A DNA stretch of 64,000 nt, taken from positions 1 through 64,000 of the forward strand of contig CALJKR010000064.1 in the NCBI GenBank assembly GCA_937974555.1, given 5' to 3'. Origin of the DNA: an uncultured Flavobacteriales bacterium. Its GTDB lineage: Bacteria; Bacteroidota; Bacteroidia; Flavobacteriales_D; Sanyastnellaceae. Both the position numbers and the translations under genes were made by a program. The notes under the pieces were generated by a model. The model made no database searches, was not told the DNA's origin, and saw nothing but the letters and a program-made list of their open reading frames with translations. Every line of letters starts with the position of its first letter. Position 1 is the stretch's first letter. This document shows positions 8,586 through 16,384 of this stretch, piece after piece.

Positions 8586-9986
8586 TTATAAAATTGTTTT
8601 TTTGTTTTGGTATGGAGGCCAATCGAGCAGGGCAGGATAGTTCATTTCTATTTCTTCCATGTCTTGTTCGTCCTCTTCATCGTATATGTGCTCCAACCAT
8701 TGTGTAGCAGTTTGCAGTAATCCGCAAGCGTGCAAAAGTACTAATTTTCGATAACCAATCATTTTGCTATCGGGTATCAATTGTATTCCTTGCTCGGCGT
8801 ATTGTAATCCTTCATTGAACTTTTTCATTTTGACATAGATGTCAATCATCAAAGTCCAAGTTTCTTCGTCGTGTGGTTTTTGGTGGATGAATACTTCAGC
8901 TCTTTCCAGTGCTTCCTCATACATGTCTAACTTGGTGAGCAACTTGATAAAGACGGTGAGATATTCTTCATTTTGATTGTCAAATTCAAAAGCCACTCTG
9001 GCAAATGACAAGGCTTGTGTGCTTTGCTCTTGATCATCCAACACAACAGCCATTCCCAAATAAGCATCAGCACAACGCTCATCAAGATCAATGGCTTTTT
9101 GATAATAGCTTTTGGCTTTGTCCATTTGCATCAATTTCTCAAAGCACTCTCCCAAATGACAAAAAGTGGTTGCATCAGGGGGTTCTATTGAGAAGGTGGA
9201 TTCTAATGTATCGATGGCCGTTTGGTATTCTTTCAGTTTGAAAAGGGCTTGGGCTTTATTGATTAGCGCAGGCGCAAAATCAGGCATCAACGCGTTACTA
9301 AAATCGTAAGATTCAACGCTCTCCTGAAGTAAATCCAGATGCTGCTGTAAATTCCCCAAACAATACCATGCAGGAAAAGACATGGGTCTTTCATCCACCA
9401 AGTCTTTGAAGAAATTCATTCCTTCTGCCAATCGTTGGGTGGTTTCAAAGCAATAGGCAAGCTCGTACAACAAGGTCTCGCTTTCAGGGCGATTGACGAT
9501 GACGCGCTTCAATAGGGAAATGGCTTTGTCTACTTTATTGGCGTTCTGATATTCCAAGGCCAACTCAAGTGCAATATCATCAAAATTTTCTCCTTCGGAA
9601 ACTTCCAAAGCTTGCTCCAAATAATAAATGGCTCTGTCATGCTCATGCAGTTGACTGTATACCACCGAAAGAGCCATGAGCCAATCCAATTTTTCCTCTC
9701 CGTAGGCTTCTACTTTTTTCAGAATGTTCAAAGCCTTGTGCAATTGACCCATTCCGGTATATACCTCAGCTTCTCTGATGGTAAGAACGGGATGGTCTGG
9801 AAAAAGATGGTGTGCATGTTCAATAACCAAAAGTGCTTTTTGAAATTGAAAATGATCACTGTAGTAAAAGATTAAATCTTCCAATTCTTCTGAGTCAAAA
9901 TAGTACGAGTCATTGTCTCTGACCATTTGCTCAAAGCGGTGCAAGATTTGACGAAAATCGTCTGATAAAAAAGAGTCTTCTGCCAT
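8586..9986 (-). CDS. tetratricopeptide-repeat protein
   Basis: A 466-residue soluble protein made almost wholly of TPR helices; repeat cores include ALLVIEHAHHLFPDHPVLTI, ALNILKKVEAYGEEKLDWLM, AIYYLEQALEVSEGENFDDI, KSYYQKAIDLDERCADAYLG and LQYAEQGIQLIPDSKMIGYR. There is no signal peptide or membrane segment, so it is a cytoplasmic scaffold. The C-terminus is acidic (EDEQDMEEIEM). It is the first gene of the eight-gene minus-strand operon ending at 2412, with a TATCTTTG box just upstream. The partner is unknown. Confidence 0.85.
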   Translation of the reverse strand: MAEDSFLSDDFRQILHRFEQMVRDNDSYYFDSEELEDLIFYYSDHFQFQKALLVIEHAHHLFPDHPVLTIREAEVYTGMGQLHKALNILKKVEAYGEEKLDWLMALSVVYSQLHEHDRAIYYLEQALEVSEGENFDDIALELALEYQNANKVDKAISLLKRVIVNRPESETLLYELAYCFETTQRLAEGMNFFKDLVDERPMSFPAWYCLGNLQQHLDLLQESVESYDFSNALMPDFAPALINKAQALFKLKEYQTAIDTLESTFSIEPPDATTFCHLGECFEKLMQMDKAKSYYQKAIDLDERCADAYLGMAVVLDDQEQSTQALSFARVAFEFDNQNEEYLTVFIKLLTKLDMYEEALERAEVFIHQKPHDEETWTLMIDIYVKMKKFNEGLQYAEQGIQLIPDSKMIGYRKLVLLHACGLLQTATQWLEHIYDEEDEQDMEEIEMNYPALLDWPPYQNKKTIL

Positions 9987-10003
9987 AGTATGGGTTGACT
10001 TAT

Positions 10004-10011
10004 CAAAGATA
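10004..10011 (-). promoter_or_regulatory. -7 box TATCTTTG of the TPR operon
   Basis: An exact TAnnTTTG match in the 82-base gap upstream of the TPR gene, with 17 bases between its end and the ATG at 9986. A TTG lies farther upstream than usual, so the -33 element is uncertain. It is the only good promoter seen for the operon down to 2412. Confidence 0.5.
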
Positions 10012-10068
10012 AGGATGTCCCCGCTGTAAAGACGCTACAACTAATCAACAAATGTGAAAAACTTGACC

Positions 10069-10698
10069 CTAGTATTTCAGCCAGTAGTACAGGATTTTGA
10101 TGTACTCGTTATTGGTGTAAATCAATCCGCTTTCAGATTCCCACCAGTGGTCTGGATCGAAGTCCTTTTCAATGGCTCCAAAAAATTTGATTTGTATACC
10201 TGCTTCATTAAAAAGGGACTCAAAAGTTCTCCTCAACCGCCTCAAATGATATTGACCCGAAACGATGGTAATTTGTTTGATGCGATGATTGATGCAGTAT
10301 TTGCAGAGCAATTCGGCCTCTTCTTTGGAACTTGTTCCTGCATTGAGGGCGATAATTTTCTTTTCATCAACGCCACTTTGAATCATTTTTTTTTGCGTGA
10401 GCGCTGCTTCAAAAGTATAGATCCCCACAGCGGCCAATTGGCTGGGTCGGTTACCACCGGTGGTTAAAAATTGTGCATCGGTCTGGGTTGAGTAAATCCA
10501 GGCTGCGGCTTGGCCTCGCTCTGCGCTATTCCCTCCAAGCACGGCATACCAAGGCGAACGAAAATCTGTGTCATCCGCCACCAGATAGCGCCCAATGGCG
10601 GTCAATATTGAAATTCTGCAAATGAACAGTATTGCAAAAATCAATATTGGAAGTCCTATCCAAACCCATCTCCGTTTGTTTTGAATTTTCAGCGCCAT
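10069..10698 (-). CDS. SanA/ElyC/YdcF-like (DUF218) membrane-anchored protein
   Basis: A 209-residue protein with a basic N-terminus, one membrane helix (about residues 11-30) and a periplasmic DUF218 domain: YAVLGGNSAERGQAAAWIY, FLTTGGN, NAGTSSKEEAELLCKY and ITIVSGQYHLRRLRRTF. SanA and ElyC proteins are linked to envelope integrity and lipid-carrier/peptidoglycan precursor handling, but the biochemical activity is unsettled. The ATG at 10698 gives a normal anchor; a GTG at 10731 would overlap the upstream gene. It follows the substrate-binding-like gene by five bases. Confidence 0.8.
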   Translation of the reverse strand: MALKIQNKRRWVWIGLPILIFAILFICRISILTAIGRYLVADDTDFRSPWYAVLGGNSAERGQAAAWIYSTQTDAQFLTTGGNRPSQLAAVGIYTFEAALTQKKMIQSGVDEKKIIALNAGTSSKEEAELLCKYCINHRIKQITIVSGQYHLRRLRRTFESLFNEAGIQIKFFGAIEKDFDPDHWWESESGLIYTNNEYIKILYYWLKY

Positions 10699-10703
10699 GA
10701 TTT

Positions 10704-11567
10704 TTATTTCAAAATTACCCAAGGGGCGCACATGTCTTTAAGGAATACTGAAGACATGTCAATTCCTATTTTGGCCAAAGCTTCATGCGCGTTTTGAAGT
10801 CCAATTTGTGAAACTTGTAGGTCAAGATTCCATCGTTGTTGTTCAATCCAATGTTGGGCTTCTGCTTGGCTGAGATGAAATTTCTTTTCTATGATTTGAG
10901 GAGATTCAGTGCTTTGGATAAAGACACGCACTTGTTGGTGAATCATCTCAATCATTTTTAATAAAATATTGCCATGTAGTGCAATGCATTTCTCTGAGGC
11001 TACAACCAGAAAACCGGACCAAGGCGCACTAAATTCACCCACCTTTTTCACCAGGCCTTTGTCTACAAAGGGCTGGGTCATCCATTTTTCCCAATAGAAA
11101 TAATCGCAGTTTTTTGAGAGCGATTGAATGCCATCGTCCAAGTGATGCACCACTTCAAATTGGTTCTCTTGTAACTCAACGCCCAATTGGTGGGCGTGGA
11201 TCAAAGGCATCAAATGAGATCCAGATCCTTTGCGACTAATGGCTATGTGCGTATGATTATCAAAAGCAATTGTGTTTTTTTTGTTGGAGTAGATTCCCCA
11301 CTGAAGCGGGCTCTCAATATAGCATTGGATAATTTTAGCTTTAAGTCCTTTTTGAAAGGCAGCCAAATATCCTTCAGTCAGCAAGATGGCAACATCCAAA
11401 CTTCCATTGTGCAAAGCTTGTGTCATGGCGCCTGTGCCTCCAGGAAAAAAATTCCAGCTTAATTCGGCACCCAATTCATGGGTTTTGTTTTGCTCAAAGG
11501 CTTGAATCCAAGGCAAGTTGAAATGCTCAGGGACGCCACCTATTTTTATAAAGGGGGTGTTGGTCAT
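10704..11567 (-). CDS. cytosolic type II periplasmic-binding-protein-like protein
   Basis: A 287-residue protein with the fold pattern of NMT1/SsuA-like substrate-binding proteins: FIKIGGVPEHFNLPWIQAF, NFFPGGTGAMTQALHNGSLD, VAILLTEGYLAAF, the domain-hinge AISRKGSGSHLMP and FYWEKWMTQPFVDKGLVKKV. There is no signal peptide, so it should stay in the cytoplasm, resembling the Ca3427-type family rather than an ABC transporter receptor. No permease or ATPase gene is near. Ligand unknown. It is followed by a SanA-like gene and preceded by a membrane VWA gene with a three-base gap, so the three are probably one transcript. Confidence 0.72.
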   Translation of the reverse strand: MTNTPFIKIGGVPEHFNLPWIQAFEQNKTHELGAELSWNFFPGGTGAMTQALHNGSLDVAILLTEGYLAAFQKGLKAKIIQCYIESPLQWGIYSNKKNTIAFDNHTHIAISRKGSGSHLMPLIHAHQLGVELQENQFEVVHHLDDGIQSLSKNCDYFYWEKWMTQPFVDKGLVKKVGEFSAPWSGFLVVASEKCIALHGNILLKMIEMIHQQVRVFIQSTESPQIIEKKFHLSQAEAQHWIEQQRWNLDLQVSQIGLQNAHEALAKIGIDMSSVFLKDMCAPWVILK

Positions 11568-11570
11568 GAA

Positions 11571-13640
11571 TCAATAGCCTCCAAAAAGTTTACGTATAAA
11601 CCATTCACTCGCAAATAAAGCCATCAGCAAAACATACAGCGGCCAAAGGTCTATCCATTCTTCTCGGGTACTTTCATCATAGGATACCGATACCAGATTT
11701 TTTTGATTGGAAAGATCCTGGGTGAGTTTGTCCAATTGAGATGGGGTGTAAAAATTACCTCCCGTTGATTGTGAAATCTGTCTCAATCCTTGGTGCTGTG
11801 CCGTGGTTTGAATCAATTCCAATTGAATATCCTCTACAACAAAATTTCCTTCTTCCTTGTAGTCTTTGTTCCCATTATTGGCCTGGGCCTGGTAGCGATA
11901 TGCTCCCGGTGCAAGTTTTCCAAGACTAAGGAAGTATTGATTGTCTTTGGGCACAAAATGATATTCCAGTGAATTGTTTTTTTCGTCCTTAATTTGAATG
12001 GTGATATCTTGATTGGGGAAAGGTTTTAAACTGGCATCCAACAACTGGGCTTGAAAGAGAATCTGCTCATTGACACTCCACTTTTTCTTTGAAATGATTT
12101 TTAATAGTTGATCTTGGTTTTTGTTGGCCAAAAATTGAATCCAAGATCGAACCATGTCATCAAAAATGTCGTGATTTTTGAAATGCAAATAGTTGTGCAT
12201 TCTCCATTTCCATAAACCTTCGCCCAGAACAAATCCGACAGGTGTTTCCAATGCTGTTCCAAAGCATACCAAGGGAGAGGAGGTGTTCAATGTGCCTATT
12301 TTTTGAAATAGAAAAGGGCTCATTCCTTCAGCAGTGGTCAATTTTCCAAAAGATATTTCCAAAGGTGGAAGCACCGCAACCAAATCCTGAAAACGGTCAG
12401 GATATTGAAAGTTTTTGAAACTTGTGTTGATTTGAGCTGATCTCACCTCTCTTGAACCATTAGCGCCTTGGATGTTTACACCCAATTGAAGTCCATTCAA
12501 TAAGTTCCATTGGGTTTGCATCGTGGTAAGATGAAGGGCAGGAATATTGTTTTTTTTAAATTCTGAAATGATATTCAATTGCGCGCTGTTTTGAGGCATT
12601 CCATGGTAGAGAACCATCCCGTAATCGCTTAATTTCCCCTTCCAATCATTGGCCAATGCAAACTCAATAGCGTAGGAATCAGAGCCCTCAAATGAAGTTC
12701 TGATTGCCGCGATATCAGGATGTGGCGCGCCTGCGAGAAGTAAGATTTTTTGTCTTTCATCCAGTACTTGGATGTAGAAATCATAGGAGTTGTTGGTGAG
12801 TGTCTTCTCATTGTTTACCCCTTTCACTTTCACCGTGTAACGTTGTGTTCCTTTTTCTTTGGAAACAAGTTCAAAACCCTCGTGCAGATAGGTGGGGTTG
12901 TCATTGAAGTAAATTTCTTTTTGCGCGATGGTCTGCCCTTTGTGTTCAATGCTGACCACGGATTTTTCGCCTTTCACCAACAGGCCTTCTATGTGAATTT
13001 GGACTGGGAAAGAATTGCCGATAAAGGTGTTTCGATTGACCTCAACATCCTTGATGGTGATGTCTCTGTAAACAGAAGTGTCCCCCAATCCAATCGAGTA
13101 GAATGGCACTTGAAGGTTTTGTGCAACGTACAAGGGCTGAACGCCTTGATTAAAAATACCATCGGTTGCCACCACCACGGATGCCAAGTTTCTTCCTGAA
13201 TATCGCGTTGCAATTTGATCCAAGGCCACACTGAGATCCGTCGCGCTTCCTTTGAAATTTATACTATCCCACCCGGATTTTAAGTTTTGGTCAAAGGCGT
13301 AGTATACCACCTCTGCTTGACCATCCAAGGCTTCCAATTTCTTTTTTAGATCTGCCGCTATGGAAGGGGTTGATTTTGGATCAAGCGAGCCGCTGTTGTC
13401 GAAAAGGGCAACAACAATAGGTTTTTCAATGACGTGATTTTCCCATTGTGTGATGGGGCGCAATAATAAAAGAGACAATAATGTAAAGGCCACAAAGCGA
13501 AGGGCAGCAAGGGAATAAATGACGGAAAGACTAAATCTATTGCGCTTGATTTCCGAATAATACAGCACGCCAGACACAAGAAGGCCCGCTATGATGCAGG
13601 CCCAAATGTATATCGCTGGATATGTTGTGTAAATATTCAA
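11571..13640 (-). CDS. membrane VWA-domain protein (BatA-related, large form)
   Basis: A protein of about 689 residues with two N-terminal membrane helices (YIWACIIAGLLVSGVLYY and LAALRFVAFTLLSLLLLRPI), then a von Willebrand A domain with the MIDAS motif FDNSGSLD (Asp81), a central part resembling a class I amidotransferase-like fold (ILLLAGAPHPDIAAIR, MVLYHGM), a beta-rich region, and a last helix (LWPLYVLLMALFASEWFIR). This is the usual plan of large Bacteroidota VWA membrane proteins of unknown role. There is no ATG in the N-terminal part; TTG at 13640, twelve bases after the fabG stop, is the most likely start, with a TTG at 13673 as alternative. Confidence 0.75.
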   Translation of the reverse strand: MNIYTTYPAIYIWACIIAGLLVSGVLYYSEIKRNRFSLSVIYSLAALRFVAFTLLSLLLLRPITQWENHVIEKPIVVALFDNSGSLDPKSTPSIAADLKKKLEALDGQAEVVYYAFDQNLKSGWDSINFKGSATDLSVALDQIATRYSGRNLASVVVATDGIFNQGVQPLYVAQNLQVPFYSIGLGDTSVYRDITIKDVEVNRNTFIGNSFPVQIHIEGLLVKGEKSVVSIEHKGQTIAQKEIYFNDNPTYLHEGFELVSKEKGTQRYTVKVKGVNNEKTLTNNSYDFYIQVLDERQKILLLAGAPHPDIAAIRTSFEGSDSYAIEFALANDWKGKLSDYGMVLYHGMPQNSAQLNIISEFKKNNIPALHLTTMQTQWNLLNGLQLGVNIQGANGSREVRSAQINTSFKNFQYPDRFQDLVAVLPPLEISFGKLTTAEGMSPFLFQKIGTLNTSSPLVCFGTALETPVGFVLGEGLWKWRMHNYLHFKNHDIFDDMVRSWIQFLANKNQDQLLKIISKKKWSVNEQILFQAQLLDASLKPFPNQDITIQIKDEKNNSLEYHFVPKDNQYFLSLGKLAPGAYRYQAQANNGNKDYKEEGNFVVEDIQLELIQTTAQHQGLRQISQSTGGNFYTPSQLDKLTQDLSNQKNLVSVSYDESTREEWIDLWPLYVLLMALFASEWFIRKLFGGY

Positions 13641-13651
13641 TGCTGATTCAA

Positions 13652-14398
13652 TTACATGTGCATTCCGCCGCAAACGTGAATCGTTTGACCGGTGATGTAG
13701 CTACTCATATCACTGGCCAAGAAAAGTGTTGCATTGGCGATGTCTTCCGGAGTTCCTCCTCTTTTTAAAGGAATGCTATCTCTCCATTGTTGTACTACTT
13801 TCTCATCCAAAGCTCCAGTCATCTCTGTTTCAATAAACCCAGGGGCGATGGCGTTGCAACGGATGTTTCTTGAGCCCAATTCAGCCGCCATACTTTTGGT
13901 AAATCCTATGATACCGGCCTTGGATGCTGCATAGTTGGCTTGACCCGCATTTCCGGTAACGCCCACAATGGAACTCATATTAATCACAGAGCCACACTTG
14001 GCCTTCAACATCGGACGAATAACAGCCTTACTCAAATTGAAAATCGATTTCAAATTAACGCGAATCACCTCATCCCATTGTTCTTCCGACATTCTCATCA
14101 AAAGTGTATCCCTTGTAATTCCTGCATTATTTACCAAAATATCAACGGTTCCAAATTCCTCTACTACCTGGTCAACCAATTTTTGGGCAGCATCGAAATC
14201 AGCAGCATCACTCTTGAAGCCTTTGACAACACCGCCATTGGCGCTCAATTCAGCTTCCAAAGCTCGTGCTTTTTCATCTGAAGAAGCATAAGTGAAAGCC
14301 ACCTTGGCTCCTTGAGCCACAAACAAGGCTGCAATCCCTTTTCCAATTCCACGAGATGCTCCGGTAATGATGGCTACTTTTCCGTCTAATAATTTCAT
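13652..14398 (-). CDS. fabG: 3-oxoacyl-[acyl-carrier-protein] reductase
   Basis: Short-chain dehydrogenase of 248 residues that reduces 3-oxoacyl-ACP with NADPH in fatty acid elongation. It has the TGASRGIG cofactor loop (12-19), the NNAG motif (about 90), the catalytic Ser143, Tyr156 and Lys160 (QANYAASKAG), and CNAIAPGFIETEM. Length and motif spacing are those of FabG. A promoter with TATCTTTG lies 14 bases upstream of the ATG, inside the end of the Crp/Fnr gene. The VWA gene follows immediately on the same strand. Confidence 0.93.
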   Translation of the reverse strand: MKLLDGKVAIITGASRGIGKGIAALFVAQGAKVAFTYASSDEKARALEAELSANGGVVKGFKSDAADFDAAQKLVDQVVEEFGTVDILVNNAGITRDTLLMRMSEEQWDEVIRVNLKSIFNLSKAVIRPMLKAKCGSVINMSSIVGVTGNAGQANYAASKAGIIGFTKSMAAELGSRNIRCNAIAPGFIETEMTGALDEKVVQQWRDSIPLKRGGTPEDIANATLFLASDMSSYITGQTIHVCGGMHM

Positions 14399-14412
14399 GT
14401 TCTTAGTTTTTA

Positions 14413-14438
14413 CAAAGATAACGTTTAATGCATTTCAA
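14413..14438 (-). promoter_or_regulatory. promoter of fabG (TTG, 15 bases, TATCTTTG)
   Basis: On the minus strand a TTG at 14438-14436 is followed after 15 bases by TATCTTTG (14420-14413). This is close to the Bacteroidota -33/-7 pair. It overlaps the last codons of the upstream Crp/Fnr gene and leaves a leader of about ten bases. Confidence 0.5.
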
Positions 14439-15078
14439 TTTTATTTCTACCCAAAGTCAGTTGGCCTTGGTTTTCCATCTTTTTTAGCAGTCTCGAAATT
14501 ACCTCTCTGGAAGAATGAAGTTCATTGGCAATTTCAGAATGCGTGGCATGGATGATGCCGTCTTCTGTTAAGTTGGATTTGGACTCCAGCCATTTTTCTA
14601 ACCGATCATCTAACTTCTGAAAAGCAATGCTGTCAATGGTTTGAAGCAATTCCTCAAATCGGAATTGGTAGCTTTTAAAGACAAAGTGTTTCCAGGATGA
14701 ATATTTAGAACTCCACTCATCAAGCACTTGGGTAGGTATGGCGATGACTGTGCAATCTTCTTCCGCTACCGCACGGATGTTACTTCGTGCGTCTCCCATG
14801 CAACACGTAATGGCCATGGCGCAAGTTTGACCTTGGGCGACATGGTAAATCAACAATTCTTTTCCATCATTGTCTTCTCTTAAAACTTTGAGATTTCCTG
14901 ACATGATAAGGGGCATGAACTTGATGTATTGGCCAATATCCATGAGCATTTCACCTTCTTTGATTTCCATCCAAGTTCCTCTTTCGATGATGGCCGCTTT
15001 GATTTGTGGTTCATACAGTTCAGGAAAAAGTAAACTCAAGGATTGCAAGTCTTCAACTTCAATTTTTCTGCTTTTCAT
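14425..15078 (-). CDS. Crp/Fnr-family transcriptional regulator
   Basis: A 217-residue regulator with an N-terminal cyclic-nucleotide-binding-like barrel (about 20-140: MEIKEGEMLMDIGQYIKFM, LIMSGNLKVLREDNDGKELL) and a C-terminal winged helix (THSEIANELHSSREVISRLL). The barrel has four cysteines, including CAMAITCCMG, but not the spaced N-terminal cysteine set of Fnr, and it lacks the canonical cAMP-binding RxS; the effector is unknown. Its ATG lies inside the end of the GT4 gene (20-base overlap), implying coupling to surface-glycan genes. Confidence 0.85.
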   Translation of the reverse strand: MKSRKIEVEDLQSLSLLFPELYEPQIKAAIIERGTWMEIKEGEMLMDIGQYIKFMPLIMSGNLKVLREDNDGKELLIYHVAQGQTCAMAITCCMGDARSNIRAVAEEDCTVIAIPTQVLDEWSSKYSSWKHFVFKSYQFRFEELLQTIDSIAFQKLDDRLEKWLESKSNLTEDGIIHATHSEIANELHSSREVISRLLKKMENQGQLTLGRNKIEMH

Positions 15079-16381
15079 GTTCTTTGATTGCTATTAAAAA
15101 AACATCCGCCATTTTTTGGGTTAGCGCTTTTCTTGAATATTTCTCTATGTTGGAGGATTGAATCGTCAATGGATGCTGTATTAAATACTGCTCGTATTGC
15201 TTGGATAAAATTTCCACAAGTCGTTCTTCGTCCTCAAAGTCTGCGCATGCGCCTGCCTGGCTGTCTTGGAGGATTCTATTCATTTCACCATCGGTAGGAC
15301 CAATCGCTACAATGGGTCTTTGAGCAGCCAAATATTCAAAGAATTTTCCAGTCAAAATACTCTTGGCATTGCCACTGTTGTTAACGAGCAATAACAACAT
15401 TTGGGCGCTTTGTTGTTGTGCGATGGCCTCAGCATGGGGCATGTATTCCACCAAGTCACAAAGTGTTTCTATGCCAAATTGCTGAATACTCTTGCGGACA
15501 CTGATATCGGTTTTTCCGATTAGTTTTAATTTGAAATGTTTTGCAAACGAGGGATAGGTTTGATTCAATTTTTGAATCGCTCGCCAAAGTATTTCATGAT
15601 TTCTGGCTGGAGGTATACTGCCGACGTGAACCAAAGTAAACCCTTGATCTACTGTGGTGTCGGAATTAAATTCATCGTCATAACCGTTGGTGATACACAG
15701 GGTATGAGCGGCTCCTTTGTTTTTAAAATCATCGGCATCTTCTTGCGTGACCGTGGTAACAAAGTGTGCTTTTTTTATTACTTCAAGTTCTTGCTTGCGG
15801 TGCTTTTTATCTGCCCATGAAGTGAGCATGAGCTGATCATAAAAGTCAATGTTGGTCCAGGGGTCACGAAAATCAGCAACCCACGGAATATTTAATTTTC
15901 TACTTACTTGCAGCGCAATGCGATGCATGCTGTGGGGTGGTCCTGTGGAAACAATTAAATCTACAGGATGATTTTGTAAATAGGTGGATAAGAATTGACT
16001 CGCAGGTTTGATCCAAAAACAGCGGGCATCGGGAATAAAAAAATTGCCCCTTACCCAAACGCCGATGCTCTCGGTTTTTTTGGGTTTATCCGATTCACTG
16101 AGAAAACCGGTATTGATTTTTTCTGTGGGTTTCACACCGACCCATCTTTTGTACCAGGAATACGGTTCCCAGATGGGGCGTTGTATGATGTCTATTCCTG
16201 GGGGTATGTCCTGGGCAAGGCTTGGGTCTTCTACGGGCATTTCCGGATTGGAGGGTGTAAATACCACAGGCTCAAATCCAAAATCGCGGAGATATTTTAC
16301 AAATTTCAACCAGCGCTGCACGCCCGCGCCCCCGGAAGGTGGCCAGTAGTAGGTGATGATTAAAACTTTTTTTAGTGACAT
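15059..16381 (-). CDS. GT4-family glycosyltransferase
   Basis: A 440-residue GT-B glycosyltransferase. N-terminal marks: VLIITYYWPPSGGAGVQRWL, STGPPHSMHRIALQ, WVADFRDPWTN. C-terminal donor-site marks: LVHVGSIPPARN and SILTGKFFEYLAAQRPIVAI with the conserved Glu. No signal or membrane helix, so cytoplasmic. It follows the NHL-repeat gene by three bases and overlaps the Crp/Fnr gene. The acceptor is probably a lipid-linked or surface glycan but cannot be named. Confidence 0.86.
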   Translation of the reverse strand: MSLKKVLIITYYWPPSGGAGVQRWLKFVKYLRDFGFEPVVFTPSNPEMPVEDPSLAQDIPPGIDIIQRPIWEPYSWYKRWVGVKPTEKINTGFLSESDKPKKTESIGVWVRGNFFIPDARCFWIKPASQFLSTYLQNHPVDLIVSTGPPHSMHRIALQVSRKLNIPWVADFRDPWTNIDFYDQLMLTSWADKKHRKQELEVIKKAHFVTTVTQEDADDFKNKGAAHTLCITNGYDDEFNSDTTVDQGFTLVHVGSIPPARNHEILWRAIQKLNQTYPSFAKHFKLKLIGKTDISVRKSIQQFGIETLCDLVEYMPHAEAIAQQQSAQMLLLLVNNSGNAKSILTGKFFEYLAAQRPIVAIGPTDGEMNRILQDSQAGACADFEDEERLVEILSKQYEQYLIQHPLTIQSSNIEKYSRKALTQKMADVFLIAIKEHEKQKN

Positions 16382-16384
16382 GAA

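Noticed and set aside
13940..14291. Plus-strand open frames of 107-113 codons opposite fabG
   Set aside because: They are antisense shadows of a well-conserved gene with intact catalytic motifs and have no start signals of their own.
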